DNA of 64,000 nt from Candidatus Magnetomicrobium cryptolimnococcus (GCA_018606805.1 JAGYWI010000004.1:1-64000); one strand, 5' to 3'. Shown: positions 44,550 to 52,856, numbered from the stretch's first letter. The notes: generated from the sequence alone by a model not told the origin. Numbers and translations: made by a program.

Positions 44550-45583
44550 TTAAGCGGATAAACACCCCATTTTTGTATACTATTAGAGATATTATACAAT
44601 ACCTCCTCTGAAACTTGGAATGGTATTTCGCCGTGATTATCTGATAAGATAAATCCTCCGCCTTGGCCAGCCTTTGCAATAGTCTCTTTTATAACGCTTT
44701 CAGTATGCTGAGCACTCCAGCGCCTCATTTCTATGCCGTTTAGATTACCTAAGACTGTCATCTTTCCTTTGCAGGCATTTTTAATCTGCCCAATATCCTC
44801 AAGCACGCTTACGCCCACAACGGCTGTGCCTGTTTGTGCCACTTCGTCAATTATGGAAAGGCACCGGCCTGCTGCAAAATGTGTTGCTACTGGTCCTTTT
44901 ATTTTAGATAGCGTGCTTTTGGCAATCTTATAGCCCGTCTGCAAGTATAGTTCTTTGTTTATTATTGTAGTTGACGATACGGGGTCGAAATAACATATAG
45001 CCGTGCAGCCAGCCTCAAGCTGAGCATTAGCCCATTCAACACAGAACTCTTCATTGAGCTTCATTAGATGTTCAAATAAATCTCTATGCTCATAGAGCAG
45101 CTCTATATACTTATCAAACCCCATTTGCATAACCGGTATGGAAAACGGCGACATAACCACACCGATAATGGGGACTTCATCTGCTACACGTTGCTTCATA
45201 AGGGTTTGAGCCTCTAATGCCTTTGTGAGACACTTGGTGTGTTTAACGAGAGGCAGGGTTAATTTTTTAATATCATCAAATTTTTTGATAAACGGCTCTC
45301 CAGAGTTTGGCGGTCCGTCGTCTCTAAATATAACCTCTCCTCCCCATGCCTCTATTTCTATAGGTGCATAGAAAAACCCATACAGGCAGTCGTTATGATA
45401 TTTATTCCGTAGTCTAACCTGTCCTTCAGCAATATGTCTTGGCGTAGTAAAATATTCTTTAATTGGTAACCCTAACTCTATAGCTCCGTGCATTGTAAAT
45501 AGTAAAAATATTGGCACACGGTCAGGCTCTTTATGTCCAAGAGTGGTTAAAACCCTCTGCATAGACGTCATTTTATCTGACAT
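44537..45583 (-). CDS. UroD-fold methyltransferase-like protein (MtaA/CmuA group)
   Basis: The 348-residue protein belongs to the uroporphyrinogen decarboxylase/cobalamin methyltransferase fold: RVLTTLGHKEPDRVPIFLLF at the start and ATHFAAGRCLSIIDEVAQTG and FILSDNHGEIPFQVSEE at the end. Proteins of this group move methyl groups from corrinoid proteins to thiols using zinc. The usual His-x-Cys and later Cys ligands appear here as His-x-Ala and His, so activity may differ. I use the ATG at 45583, with AAGGAGG upstream; it shares a base with the corrinoid-protein stop (TAATG). Confidence 0.82.
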   Translation of the reverse strand: MSDKMTSMQRVLTTLGHKEPDRVPIFLLFTMHGAIELGLPIKEYFTTPRHIAEGQVRLRNKYHNDCLYGFFYAPIEIEAWGGEVIFRDDGPPNSGEPFIKKFDDIKKLTLPLVKHTKCLTKALEAQTLMKQRVADEVPIIGVVMSPFSIPVMQMGFDKYIELLYEHRDLFEHLMKLNEEFCVEWANAQLEAGCTAICYFDPVSSTTIINKELYLQTGYKIAKSTLSKIKGPVATHFAAGRCLSIIDEVAQTGTAVVGVSVLEDIGQIKNACKGKMTVLGNLNGIEMRRWSAQHTESVIKETIAKAGQGGGFILSDNHGEIPFQVSEEVLYNISNSIQKWGVYPLNWIE

Positions 45584-46242
45584 TAATATGCCTCCTTGGT
45601 TATTTTGCAAGACGTTATACGATGAACGACAGTTATAGCCTCGGATACATTCTTACACATATAATCAGCGCCGACTTCTTTATACAATTCGTTGTCAAAA
45701 TTAAAGGCAGCACCACCTACGACAATCTTTCCTGTAAAATTTGCTTGTTTCAATTTCTTCTTTACCTCTTTGATGCTAAGGGCTGATGGCAGCATAAGTA
45801 TGGATATGAGGATAATTTCTATTTGGTCTTGAATTGTTTTTTCTACAAGGCTATCAACTGTAATTCCATAACCGTAGTCAATTACTTCATAACCGGAAGT
45901 CTCCAGAAAACTGAGCACTATTTTCTTTCCTAAAGTGTGAAAATCTTCTAACACTGCGATGGCCATTTTCGGATGCCTTTTCTTTGATATGCCTTTTGGC
46001 TTTAAAAGGGTTTTTATTACATCATCACATATCTTTCCGCTCATATAGACCTGTGATAAAGAAACGTTGCCAAAAGACCAGCTTTCGCCTATATACTCTA
46101 AAGACGGTGTTATTATATTTTCAACTATCTCAATAGGACTATATTTATCTAACGCCCTTATTAGTATGTCCTTTGCCTGCCTCTTATCAATAGATAAAAG
46201 CGCTTGTGATATTTCAGCGACAAGTTCTTTATATGATGCCAT
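45583..46242 (-). CDS. Corrinoid (B12-binding) protein, MtaC/MtbC-like
   Basis: The 219-residue protein has a helical cap domain (1-90) and a Rossmann-type B12-binding domain with the DxHxxG motif as DFHTLG (Asp100, His102, Gly105), where the His would ligate cobalt. Later ILISILMLPSALS and VVGGAAFN match the binding pocket. I use the ATG at 46242 with AAGGGGG upstream; an earlier in-frame ATG at 46263 lacks a site. It heads the operon with the UroD-fold protein and kinases, so it may act as a methyl carrier or sensor. Confidence 0.87.
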   Translation of the reverse strand: MASYKELVAEISQALLSIDKRQAKDILIRALDKYSPIEIVENIITPSLEYIGESWSFGNVSLSQVYMSGKICDDVIKTLLKPKGISKKRHPKMAIAVLEDFHTLGKKIVLSFLETSGYEVIDYGYGITVDSLVEKTIQDQIEIILISILMLPSALSIKEVKKKLKQANFTGKIVVGGAAFNFDNELYKEVGADYMCKNVSEAITVVHRITSCKITKEAY

Positions 46243-46263
46243 TAAGCATTCCCCCTTTAGCAT

Positions 46264-46440
46264 ATATAGTTATACCAAAACAAATCAGCTTTGCAAAACC
46301 TTATTCCAAAAAATCATGAGACATAACAAAAAAGGCTATTATTTTTTGCAAACCATCTTCATTTAGGCATACATATCTTCTATTAATATTGTATAATTTT
46401 ATTATACAATATTTTTAATATGTTATAAAAAAACATTAGT
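46264..46440. repeat. Inverted copies of the 25-bp element
   Basis: ATACCAAAACAAATCAGCTT at 46272-46291 continues to TTGCAA at 46296, and its inverse TTGCAAACCATCTTCATTTA runs at 46346-46365. Between them is a GAGACATAACAAAAAAGG segment also seen at 40758. The gap lies between divergent operons and carries the kinase operon's upstream region. Confidence 0.65.
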
Positions 46441-46453
46441 GCTTTCTTTTTGA

Positions 46454-46484
46454 TTGACAAAACACATCTTTCAATAATTATCAT
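46454..46484 (+). promoter_or_regulatory. Possible promoter of the AAA-nuclease gene
   Basis: TTGACA at 46454-46459 and TATCAT at 46479-46484, spacing 19 bases, about 30 bases before the ATG. The spacing is longer than ideal. Confidence 0.35.
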
Positions 46485-46513
46485 AGGTTAAGGCCAACGG
46501 TGGAGAACAAATT

Positions 46514-48103
46514 ATGAGGCGTTTTTATTCTTATGGTCCAGTTGACTGTGAGGAGCATTTTTGTGTAAATCGTGGAGAGCTTATAAACCAATGTATGAAT
46601 CAACTGGTTGGGAATTTAAATAAAGGCGGGCACTACTTTACTATATGGGCTCCAAGGCAGACGGGTAAAACTTGGATGATGCGGCAAGTCAAGGATGCTA
46701 TACAGAATCAGTACGGCAATAGATTTATTGTTGGGACTATGTCTATGCAGGAAATTAGCATTACTGAGGAAGACCCTATTGATAATTTCTTGGATAAAAT
46801 TCCTAGATTAATAAAAAAAGTTTTTAATTTTAAAATAGATACACCCAAAGATTGGGAAAGTTACAGTGATATTTTCCTTAAAGATGGTGGATTGTTTAGC
46901 AGTCCTGTTATCTTATTTATTGACGAGTTTGATAAATTACCACCAAAACTTATTGATAAATTAGTTAATCAGTTTAGAGACATGTACCTTGATAGAGATT
47001 CGTATCTTTTACATGGACTTGCCCTGATAGGAGTAAGGGCAGTGTTGGGTGTAGAAAGTCAGAGGGGTTCTCCGTTTAATATACAAAGGGCAATGCACAT
47101 ACCTAATTTTTCAAATGACGAGGTCTTTGAGCTATTTAAACAATATATCGCCGAAAGTGGGCAACAAGTGGACTTGGCAGTAATAGACGATGTATATGAG
47201 GTAACACGAGGTCAGCCAGGGCTTGTTTGTTGGTTTGGGGAATTACTCACTGAAAAGTATAATACGGGGACAACTAACACCATTAACCATGAAATATGGG
47301 ATAATGTATATGACAATGCTCTGACTATAGAGTGGAACAACACTATCTTAAATCTCATCAAAAAAGCTAAGAGCGAGTATCGAGAGCATGTCTACGGTTT
47401 ATTTACAAGAGCAAATGTCCCTTTTAGTATGGATAAAGATTGGTGTAATTACCTTTATATGAATGGGATTATTGATAGGGAAAGTGTGGTAGACGGTAGA
47501 GGTAAGAAATTAAATATATGTCGCTTTTCATCGCCGTTTGTACAGGAACGTCTTTATAATGCTCTCACTAATGATTTGGTGGGTGATGAGTTTCCGCTCA
47601 CAGCGTTGGATTTTTTAGATACCCTTGATGATGTATTTTTACCAGATAGTATAGAGATACCGCCTCTTCTTAGAAGATATAAAGGGTATTTATCCAGGTT
47701 AAAAGATAAAGGATTAAATCCGTGGAAAGACCAACCAAGACGCTCAGGCCTTAGTTATACAGAAGCTGTGGGGCACTTCCATTTATATGCGTGGCTACAA
47801 GAAGCCGTTGGACGCAGATGTGTAATTAGCCCAGAGTTTCCAACTGGCAATGGTAAGGTGGACATACACCTCAGATGTGATGATATAGAGGCGATAATTG
47901 AAGTAAAGAGTTTTAGAAACCTTTCGGATTTGGAAAGCGATAAACATCAAGCTGCCAAGTATGCTAACAGCCTAGGCAGAGATTCGGTTACTATAGCGGC
48001 TTTTGTGCCTTCACACGATGAAAAAGTACATGAGAAGGTCTCCGGTGAAGTGCTGATTAATCGTGTTAAAGTAAGTATAGTTACTATAGGGTGGACTATT
48101 TAA
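46514..48103 (+). CDS. AAA-like ATPase with C-terminal PD-(D/E)XK nuclease-like domain
   Basis: The 529-residue protein has a Walker A APRQTGKT at 46-53, Walker B PVILFIDEFDKL and a winged-helix-like middle. The last ~90 residues read GKVDIHLRCDDIEAIIEVKSF, a PD-(D/E)XK pattern with Asp ~451, Glu ~464 and Lys ~466, followed by KHQAAKYANSLG. This architecture is found in archaea and bacteria as AAA_14-type or DUF1703-type proteins, often linked to mobile DNA. A role in DNA processing or defence is inferred. It is transcribed alone. Confidence 0.75.
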   Translation: MRRFYSYGPVDCEEHFCVNRGELINQCMNQLVGNLNKGGHYFTIWAPRQTGKTWMMRQVKDAIQNQYGNRFIVGTMSMQEISITEEDPIDNFLDKIPRLIKKVFNFKIDTPKDWESYSDIFLKDGGLFSSPVILFIDEFDKLPPKLIDKLVNQFRDMYLDRDSYLLHGLALIGVRAVLGVESQRGSPFNIQRAMHIPNFSNDEVFELFKQYIAESGQQVDLAVIDDVYEVTRGQPGLVCWFGELLTEKYNTGTTNTINHEIWDNVYDNALTIEWNNTILNLIKKAKSEYREHVYGLFTRANVPFSMDKDWCNYLYMNGIIDRESVVDGRGKKLNICRFSSPFVQERLYNALTNDLVGDEFPLTALDFLDTLDDVFLPDSIEIPPLLRRYKGYLSRLKDKGLNPWKDQPRRSGLSYTEAVGHFHLYAWLQEAVGRRCVISPEFPTGNGKVDIHLRCDDIEAIIEVKSFRNLSDLESDKHQAAKYANSLGRDSVTIAAFVPSHDEKVHEKVSGEVLINRVKVSIVTIGWTI

Positions 48104-48463
48104 TCAATAAATAGAGCGGATTCTTCCTGAGTGGCGGTCTAATATTATTATATCAATAGTAGTTTCTTTATCTTTAATAGATGCCCTTATGAATCTGCCG
48201 TGAGTGTTTTCTATTTGCACAGTAAATCCAAACTTATTATAGTAATCCTCAAGGCTTTGGATAGCTTGATTTGTGCCCATCATTTGGCCACGCATTCCGT
48301 AGTTGCACTGGGAAGGTATGTAATCACCGTATGGGGTTATGTTTTTAAAACAACACCCACGCATCAAAGGTTGAGTACACCCATTATCTGGCATTATAAA
48401 CATTATTAATACCGTTAATGCCAAAGATGCTATCCCAAATCCTATGCCTTTTCTAACTAACAC
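48104..48463 (-). CDS. Small exported or membrane-anchored protein with PepSY-like tail
   Basis: The 119-residue protein has an N-terminal hydrophobic helix (GFGIASLALTVLIMFIM), a Cys-rich middle (NGCTQPLMRGCCF and SQCNYGMRG) and a C-terminal part (LEDYYNKFGFTVQIENT, then IIILDRHSGRIRSIY) that looks like a PepSY-type repeat. I do not recognise the family. It follows the sensor kinase gene on the same strand after 19 bases, so it is probably part of that unit, with a periplasmic role. Confidence 0.6.
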   Translation of the reverse strand: MLVRKGIGFGIASLALTVLIMFIMPDNGCTQPLMRGCCFKNITPYGDYIPSQCNYGMRGQMMGTNQAIQSLEDYYNKFGFTVQIENTHGRFIRASIKDKETTIDIIILDRHSGRIRSIY

Positions 48464-48482
48464 AGTAATCCCTTCTACTTTT

Positions 48483-49853
48483 TTATGAAAACCTCACAGT
48501 AAACACCGAGCCTTTGTTAACTACACTTTGTACCTCCACCTCGCCATCCATAACCTCAACAAGCTCCTTCACTATGGAAAGCCCCAAACCCTTACCGGAG
48601 GAGGCCTCTCCTTTATAAAACCGCTCAAAGATTTTCAGCAACTCTGCCTCTGCAATACCACGCCCCGTATCTTTTACAGATATTAAAAACCCCTCTGTTG
48701 AGTACTCTGCCCACGTAATTATAATCTCTCCCTCTTTAGTATATTTTATAGCATTTGAGAGTAAATTTTTAAGCACAATATGCAATTTTTCAGGATAAGT
48801 CTTTACCATCATGGCACGTCCAATTGTCTTTATTGAAAGCCTTTTTTTTATACATAAATTGTTCATAGTCTCCACTATGGATTCAATAAACTCCTTCAGG
48901 TCAATATCAACGGCCTTGCCCTTTTGGAAAAAGCTTGCCTCTGCACGCGTAATATCCTCAATGCCTTCAAGTAGCTCAATTATACGGTGCACTTCTGTTT
49001 TAATGTTGCGAAGCGCTGTGTTTGGGTCTTCTATTATACCGTCTTCGATACCCTCGATGTTACCTTTTATGATTGTAAGCGGGGTTCTTAACTCGTGCGT
49101 AATGTTGGATGTTAGATGCCTTCTTAGGGTATCTTGCCTTGTAAGGGCTTCTATCATGTAGTTAAATGCACCAGTTAGGCGCACTATCTCATCAGTTTTT
49201 TTCGATAAACGCTTCTTAGTTTCCTTTATTTGCGCTGCAAAGGTTAAGTCCCCTTGCGAAAGCCTTTCTGCTTGTTTAGTAAGAAGACGCAGTGGATAGG
49301 ATAGATACGCCGCAAAGAGCACAGCTAATACCAAAGCACCACCTCCAGCTATTAAAAACGACGTCTTTAAAAACCGTTCAACCCTACTGCGAAACTCTTC
49401 CTCCTTAGCTGGCATTAACCCAAGACGTTTCAACGGTCTTGCGTATAATGTGCCTATTTCATTACCGTACACATATAGCGGATACCACGCAAACCCCCCC
49501 ACTCCATTTGGCAGCTCAAACATGGAGCTCATCCGCTTGTACATAGTTGACTTTAGCGAGGGCAACACCTCTGTTGATGCCACTATTTTCATACCGGAAG
49601 AATCCTCCACATAGCTTTCAAAGCCAAGCATAATTCCCCAGTGTAATACCTCTTTTAGGTGCACCATGTCCCAACTTTGATTATTTACATCATAGCTACC
49701 CTCTACACTTGCCATTATCCAGTAGATACGGTCTTCTTTATCCCCGCTGATGAAATCGTTAAAATCATCAATTATTAATTCCTTATACACTACGTTTGAT
49801 ATAAGGGCTGTCAGTATCACTAATATAAATGCAAAAAAAAGTTTAGACCTCAT
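48483..49853 (-). CDS. Membrane sensor histidine kinase, BaeS/CpxA-like
   Basis: The 456-residue kinase has an N-terminal membrane helix, a periplasmic domain (~30-165), a second helix (FLIAGGGALVLAVLFAAYL), a HAMP domain and a kinase core with His in SNITHELRTPLTIIKGNIEG, N box IVLKNLLSNAIKYT and GKGLGLSIVKELV. The start overlaps the response regulator stop by 4 bases. It probably senses a periplasmic signal, and its companions suggest metal or envelope stress. Confidence 0.93.
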   Translation of the reverse strand: MRSKLFFAFILVILTALISNVVYKELIIDDFNDFISGDKEDRIYWIMASVEGSYDVNNQSWDMVHLKEVLHWGIMLGFESYVEDSSGMKIVASTEVLPSLKSTMYKRMSSMFELPNGVGGFAWYPLYVYGNEIGTLYARPLKRLGLMPAKEEEFRSRVERFLKTSFLIAGGGALVLAVLFAAYLSYPLRLLTKQAERLSQGDLTFAAQIKETKKRLSKKTDEIVRLTGAFNYMIEALTRQDTLRRHLTSNITHELRTPLTIIKGNIEGIEDGIIEDPNTALRNIKTEVHRIIELLEGIEDITRAEASFFQKGKAVDIDLKEFIESIVETMNNLCIKKRLSIKTIGRAMMVKTYPEKLHIVLKNLLSNAIKYTKEGEIIITWAEYSTEGFLISVKDTGRGIAEAELLKIFERFYKGEASSGKGLGLSIVKELVEVMDGEVEVQSVVNKGSVFTVRFS

Positions 49854-50533
49854 ATCTCATCAAGACAGCCATTAAACTTATACCCTACGCCATACACGGT
49901 CTTTATAAAACTACCCTCCTTTAGTGGTTTATCTATTTTTTGTCGTATGTTTTTAATATGCGCATCTATGGTTCTATCATAGCCATCAAAATCATAACCA
50001 AGTATGATGTTTACTAATTGAAGACGAGTAAAGATTTGCTCCGGCCTTTCACAAAGACACTTAATCAGTTTAAATTCCGTAGGGGTTAGGTCAACCTTAA
50101 CATCTCCCAAAATAATGTCTCCACCAGATATATCAATAAGCAAGGTCTTATTATTAAAGCTCAATATGGTTTTACCACCCGTTGTACGTCGTAAAAGAGC
50201 CTTAACGCGGGCTACAAGCTCCCGCGGGCTAAACGGTTTTACTACATAATCATCAGCCCCAATGCTTAACCCCCTTACACGGTCATCTTCTTGGCTACGC
50301 GCCGTTAGCATTATTATAGGCACCTGCGAGCTTTCACGTATCAGCTTACAAATCTCCTCTCCGTCTATATCGGGCAATTTTAAATCTAAGATTATTAAAT
50401 CATAACCCTGCTTTAACTGTGCGATAGCCTTAGTACCAGTGCTTGCAACCGTTACACTGTACTTTTCCTTCTTAAGGTAGGCTTCCACTATTGATGCTAT
50501 CTTTTCCTCATCTTCAACGATTAGGATTTTCAT
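49850..50533 (-). CDS. OmpR-family response regulator
   Basis: The 227-residue regulator has a receiver domain with Asp50 in LIILDLKLPDIDG, Thr in IIMLTARS and Lys in YVVKPFSPRELVARVKALLRR, followed by a winged-helix DNA-binding domain (VDLTPTEFKLIKCLCERPEQIFTR, then TIDAHIKNIRQKI). It is coupled to the sensor kinase by a 4-base overlap and is adjacent to the PCYCGC-type gene. Confidence 0.95.
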   Translation of the reverse strand: MKILIVEDEEKIASIVEAYLKKEKYSVTVASTGTKAIAQLKQGYDLIILDLKLPDIDGEEICKLIRESSQVPIIMLTARSQEDDRVRGLSIGADDYVVKPFSPRELVARVKALLRRTTGGKTILSFNNKTLLIDISGGDIILGDVKVDLTPTEFKLIKCLCERPEQIFTRLQLVNIILGYDFDGYDRTIDAHIKNIRQKIDKPLKEGSFIKTVYGVGYKFNGCLDEI

Positions 50534-50535
50534 AA

Positions 50536-50913
50536 TTAATTATTTTTGCCAAATTTACTGTCTATTGCAGCCCTAATTTCAGTAATTGGCTTACCTTCCT
50601 CATGAAGCTTGGCAGCCATCAAGGCCTCCTCCTGACAAATCATACAGTTAGCGCCGTGCTTATCAACAAAGCAACTTAAAAGACTTGTGTGGTCTACGCC
50701 GGGAGTTTCACAGCCACAGTAACAGCGCATCTGTGAAAGTACGGTCGGGTATTTTTGTGCTACCTCATACGCTAAACGAGCGTTGCCACTAAACATTGAT
50801 GGCTCCAGCGTCTTAGGGGTGGTGTTTTGAGCAAAAACTAAACCAGCACTTAAACATCCAATTAAGTACGCTACTACTAAAAGTCTAAAAGTCTTTTGTT
50901 GGAAATTCTTCAT
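50536..50913 (-). CDS. PCYCGC-motif family exported protein
   Basis: The 125-residue protein has a signal peptide (about residues 1-29, ending near VFAQ) and a Cys-rich core MRCYCGCETPGVDHTSLLSCF followed by ANCMICQEEALMA. This is the PCYCGC pattern (PF13798-like) with Arg in place of the first Pro. The role is unknown; cysteines suggest metal binding. It is the first gene of a four-gene unit with the two-component pair and the small exported protein. Confidence 0.8.
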   Translation of the reverse strand: MKNFQQKTFRLLVVAYLIGCLSAGLVFAQNTTPKTLEPSMFSGNARLAYEVAQKYPTVLSQMRCYCGCETPGVDHTSLLSCFVDKHGANCMICQEEALMAAKLHEEGKPITEIRAAIDSKFGKNN

Positions 50914-51016
50914 TATCTCATCCTTTATATAGTTTTTTATGTGAAAACTCTTTAATTTATATTATGTTATCAATGTGAAAAAATTATGAAAATTATAGTG
51001 TTTTTTCGATTGCATT

Positions 51017-51041
51017 ATAACAAAACAAATTAGGCTTGCAA
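51017..51041. repeat. 25-bp intergenic element, reversed copy
   Basis: ATAACAAAACAAATTAGGC with CTTGCAA: reverse complement of the copy at 21879-21903 with about three differences. It lies in the intergenic space before the HicB-like gene. Confidence 0.7.
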
Positions 51042-51092
51042 GGCATTATTACAAATAATAATGAGGAAGTGGAAAATACTGTTGGGGAAATT

Positions 51093-51305
51093 ATGTATAG
51101 ATATGAAATTATCATATATTGGAGTAGTGAAGATGATGTTTTTATTGCTGAAGCTCCGGAGTTAGATGGTTGCATTGCCCATGGCAATACTTATGAAACA
51201 GCATTATTAAATATTAAGGAAGCCATACAACTATGGATTGATACAGCTAAAGAGTTTGGGGACATAATCCCTGAACCAATGGGCTGTAAATTGATAACTG
51301 CATAA
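51093..51305 (+). CDS. HicB-like (UPF0150) small protein
   Basis: The 70-residue protein begins MYRYEIIIYWSSEDDVFIAEAPELDGCIAHG, then TYETALLNIKEAIQLWIDTAKEFG, the partial RNase H-like fold of HicB antitoxins and UPF0150 proteins. I chose the ATG at 51093 because residues before it do not fit and the earlier in-frame TTG (51036) has no site. No HicA toxin is seen next to it, so it is either a solitary HicB-like protein or an orphan antitoxin. Confidence 0.75.
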   Translation: MYRYEIIIYWSSEDDVFIAEAPELDGCIAHGNTYETALLNIKEAIQLWIDTAKEFGDIIPEPMGCKLITA

Positions 51306-51389
51306 TTAATTTTAGAGTTTGCATATGTAATAGGCTTAATGACTCCTAATAATTTTACAATTTTTATTATAAATATATTATATTAATAA

Positions 51390-52217
51390 ATGGGCTATTG
51401 TTTCTTTATAGGTGGATATGATGCCGAAATGGTGGAAATACTAAACATTTTAGTATCTAAAGGCGTTTGCTTTTACGATAAACAATTGTCATGGGGAGCT
51501 GCACTTACAGAATATGAAGAAGAGCTTACCATGTTAGCACCAAATATTATACCAGTATTTATAGAGTTAAATTTAGATTGCCGTTACCCTGAAAACTCAA
51601 TCATCGTAGACCATCATGGGCAAAAAGCAAGTAAATATGCTCAGACTTCAATAGAGCAGGTAGCAACCTTATTAAGAGTAAAGCTAAATAGGCATCAGCA
51701 ATTAATAAGTGCAAACGACAAAGGCCATATAAGGGCAATGATAGCATTAAATGCAACAAATGAGGAAATTGCACAAATAAGGCAAATGGATAGAAAAGCA
51801 CAGGGAGTAACAGAAGAAGATGAAAAAAATGCCGAAATATCTATTAAAAATCATATAGAAATAATTAATGGCAATTGTGCTATAGTACAAAGCCTAACGA
51901 GACACTCTTCCTGTATATTTGACAGAATATACGATAAATTCGATTATGTTTTTATTTATACCCCAAAGGGTCAATTACATTACAGTGGAAAGGGACATAT
52001 TGTACAATATCTTGTAGAATTATATAAAAAACAAAAAACAGATAATAAATCCATTGATTTTTGGTGGGGCGGTAGCCTTCCAGATTATGGTTTTTTTGGA
52101 ACTGATGCTCCTTTAGATAAACAACAAATAAAGCTAATGTTTTATGAAATTCAACAATTGGAAGCTATTAATAGTAAAGAGGAGAGTAAATGTCTGGAGA
52201 AAATGGCAATAGGATAA
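51390..52217 (+). CDS. DHH-type phosphoesterase-like protein of unknown role
   Basis: The 275-residue protein begins YCFFIGGYDAEMVEI and has a DHH-like motif IIVDHHGQ, followed by ISANDKGHIRAM, in the order seen in DHH phosphoesterases (nucleotide or RNA degradation). A GKGHIVQYLVELY segment near the end recalls the GGH part of DHHA domains. I do not know the substrate. No good ribosome-binding site precedes its ATG. It overlaps the next gene by 28 bases, implying joint expression. Confidence 0.6.
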   Translation: MGYCFFIGGYDAEMVEILNILVSKGVCFYDKQLSWGAALTEYEEELTMLAPNIIPVFIELNLDCRYPENSIIVDHHGQKASKYAQTSIEQVATLLRVKLNRHQQLISANDKGHIRAMIALNATNEEIAQIRQMDRKAQGVTEEDEKNAEISIKNHIEIINGNCAIVQSLTRHSSCIFDRIYDKFDYVFIYTPKGQLHYSGKGHIVQYLVELYKKQKTDNKSIDFWWGGSLPDYGFFGTDAPLDKQQIKLMFYEIQQLEAINSKEESKCLEKMAIG

Positions 52218-52834
52218 AATCACAACATATCTTTTTATTTCCTTTTAATATTGAATATATTGACGATGATGCTAACAAAGCAAAAAAACATAAGGCATTT
52301 ATAAATGACATAATAACTGATATTAAAGCTTCAGACTGGCAATATAAAGCGTATAACCCTACCGAGACTGAAAATAATTATAATGAGTTTTTTTATTTCC
52401 ATAAATATGTTCAGAACGTTATCTTTGAAACTAAACAACTCAAGGACATGGAAATATCTCAAGAGAGTGCAATATCATACTATTTTGAAAAAACTAATGA
52501 ACTGAAACAATATGGAGAAATGGTTATTAATATTAAAACTAAAAATATAAACGATGACACATACAAATTACAAGTAAGCAATATATCGTTGAGGTTGTTT
52601 GAAACAGGTATTGGTATTTTAAGTCTGGTGCTTTTAAATTATGAAAAAGAAAATATTGATGATATAATGAGAATAAATGAATTTGGTAGGCGTATATATC
52701 CACAATTTTTAGATGAAAAAGAGGGTATAGACAAAACAAAGTGCATCTTCTTAGCCAATAATATTGCGCTTACATGGAATGGGCGTAAAATGAAAGAGCA
52801 TTTTTATGTAAAGCATTATAACAAAATGTTGTAA
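52190..52834 (+). CDS. Unknown protein coupled to the DHH-type gene
   Basis: I do not recognise a named family. The 214-residue protein starts HIFLFPFNIEYIDDD, has NNYNEFFYFHKYVQNVIFE and a distinctive segment SLRLFETGIGILSLVLLNYEK followed by INEFGRRIYPQFL. The last is reminiscent of long uncharacterised bacterial proteins that carry further sequence, so this may be a shortened version. A good site (AGAGGAGAG) precedes its ATG, which lies inside the DHH-type gene. A hairpin repeat begins just after the stop. Confidence 0.6.
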   Translation: MSGENGNRIKSQHIFLFPFNIEYIDDDANKAKKHKAFINDIITDIKASDWQYKAYNPTETENNYNEFFYFHKYVQNVIFETKQLKDMEISQESAISYYFEKTNELKQYGEMVINIKTKNINDDTYKLQVSNISLRLFETGIGILSLVLLNYEKENIDDIMRINEFGRRIYPQFLDEKEGIDKTKCIFLANNIALTWNGRKMKEHFYVKHYNKML

Positions 52835-52856
52835 ATAGCTTGCGGACCGGTGGGTC

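Noticed and set aside
50914-51390. A HicA toxin gene beside the HicB-like gene
   Set aside because: No small frame with HicA features lies on either side.
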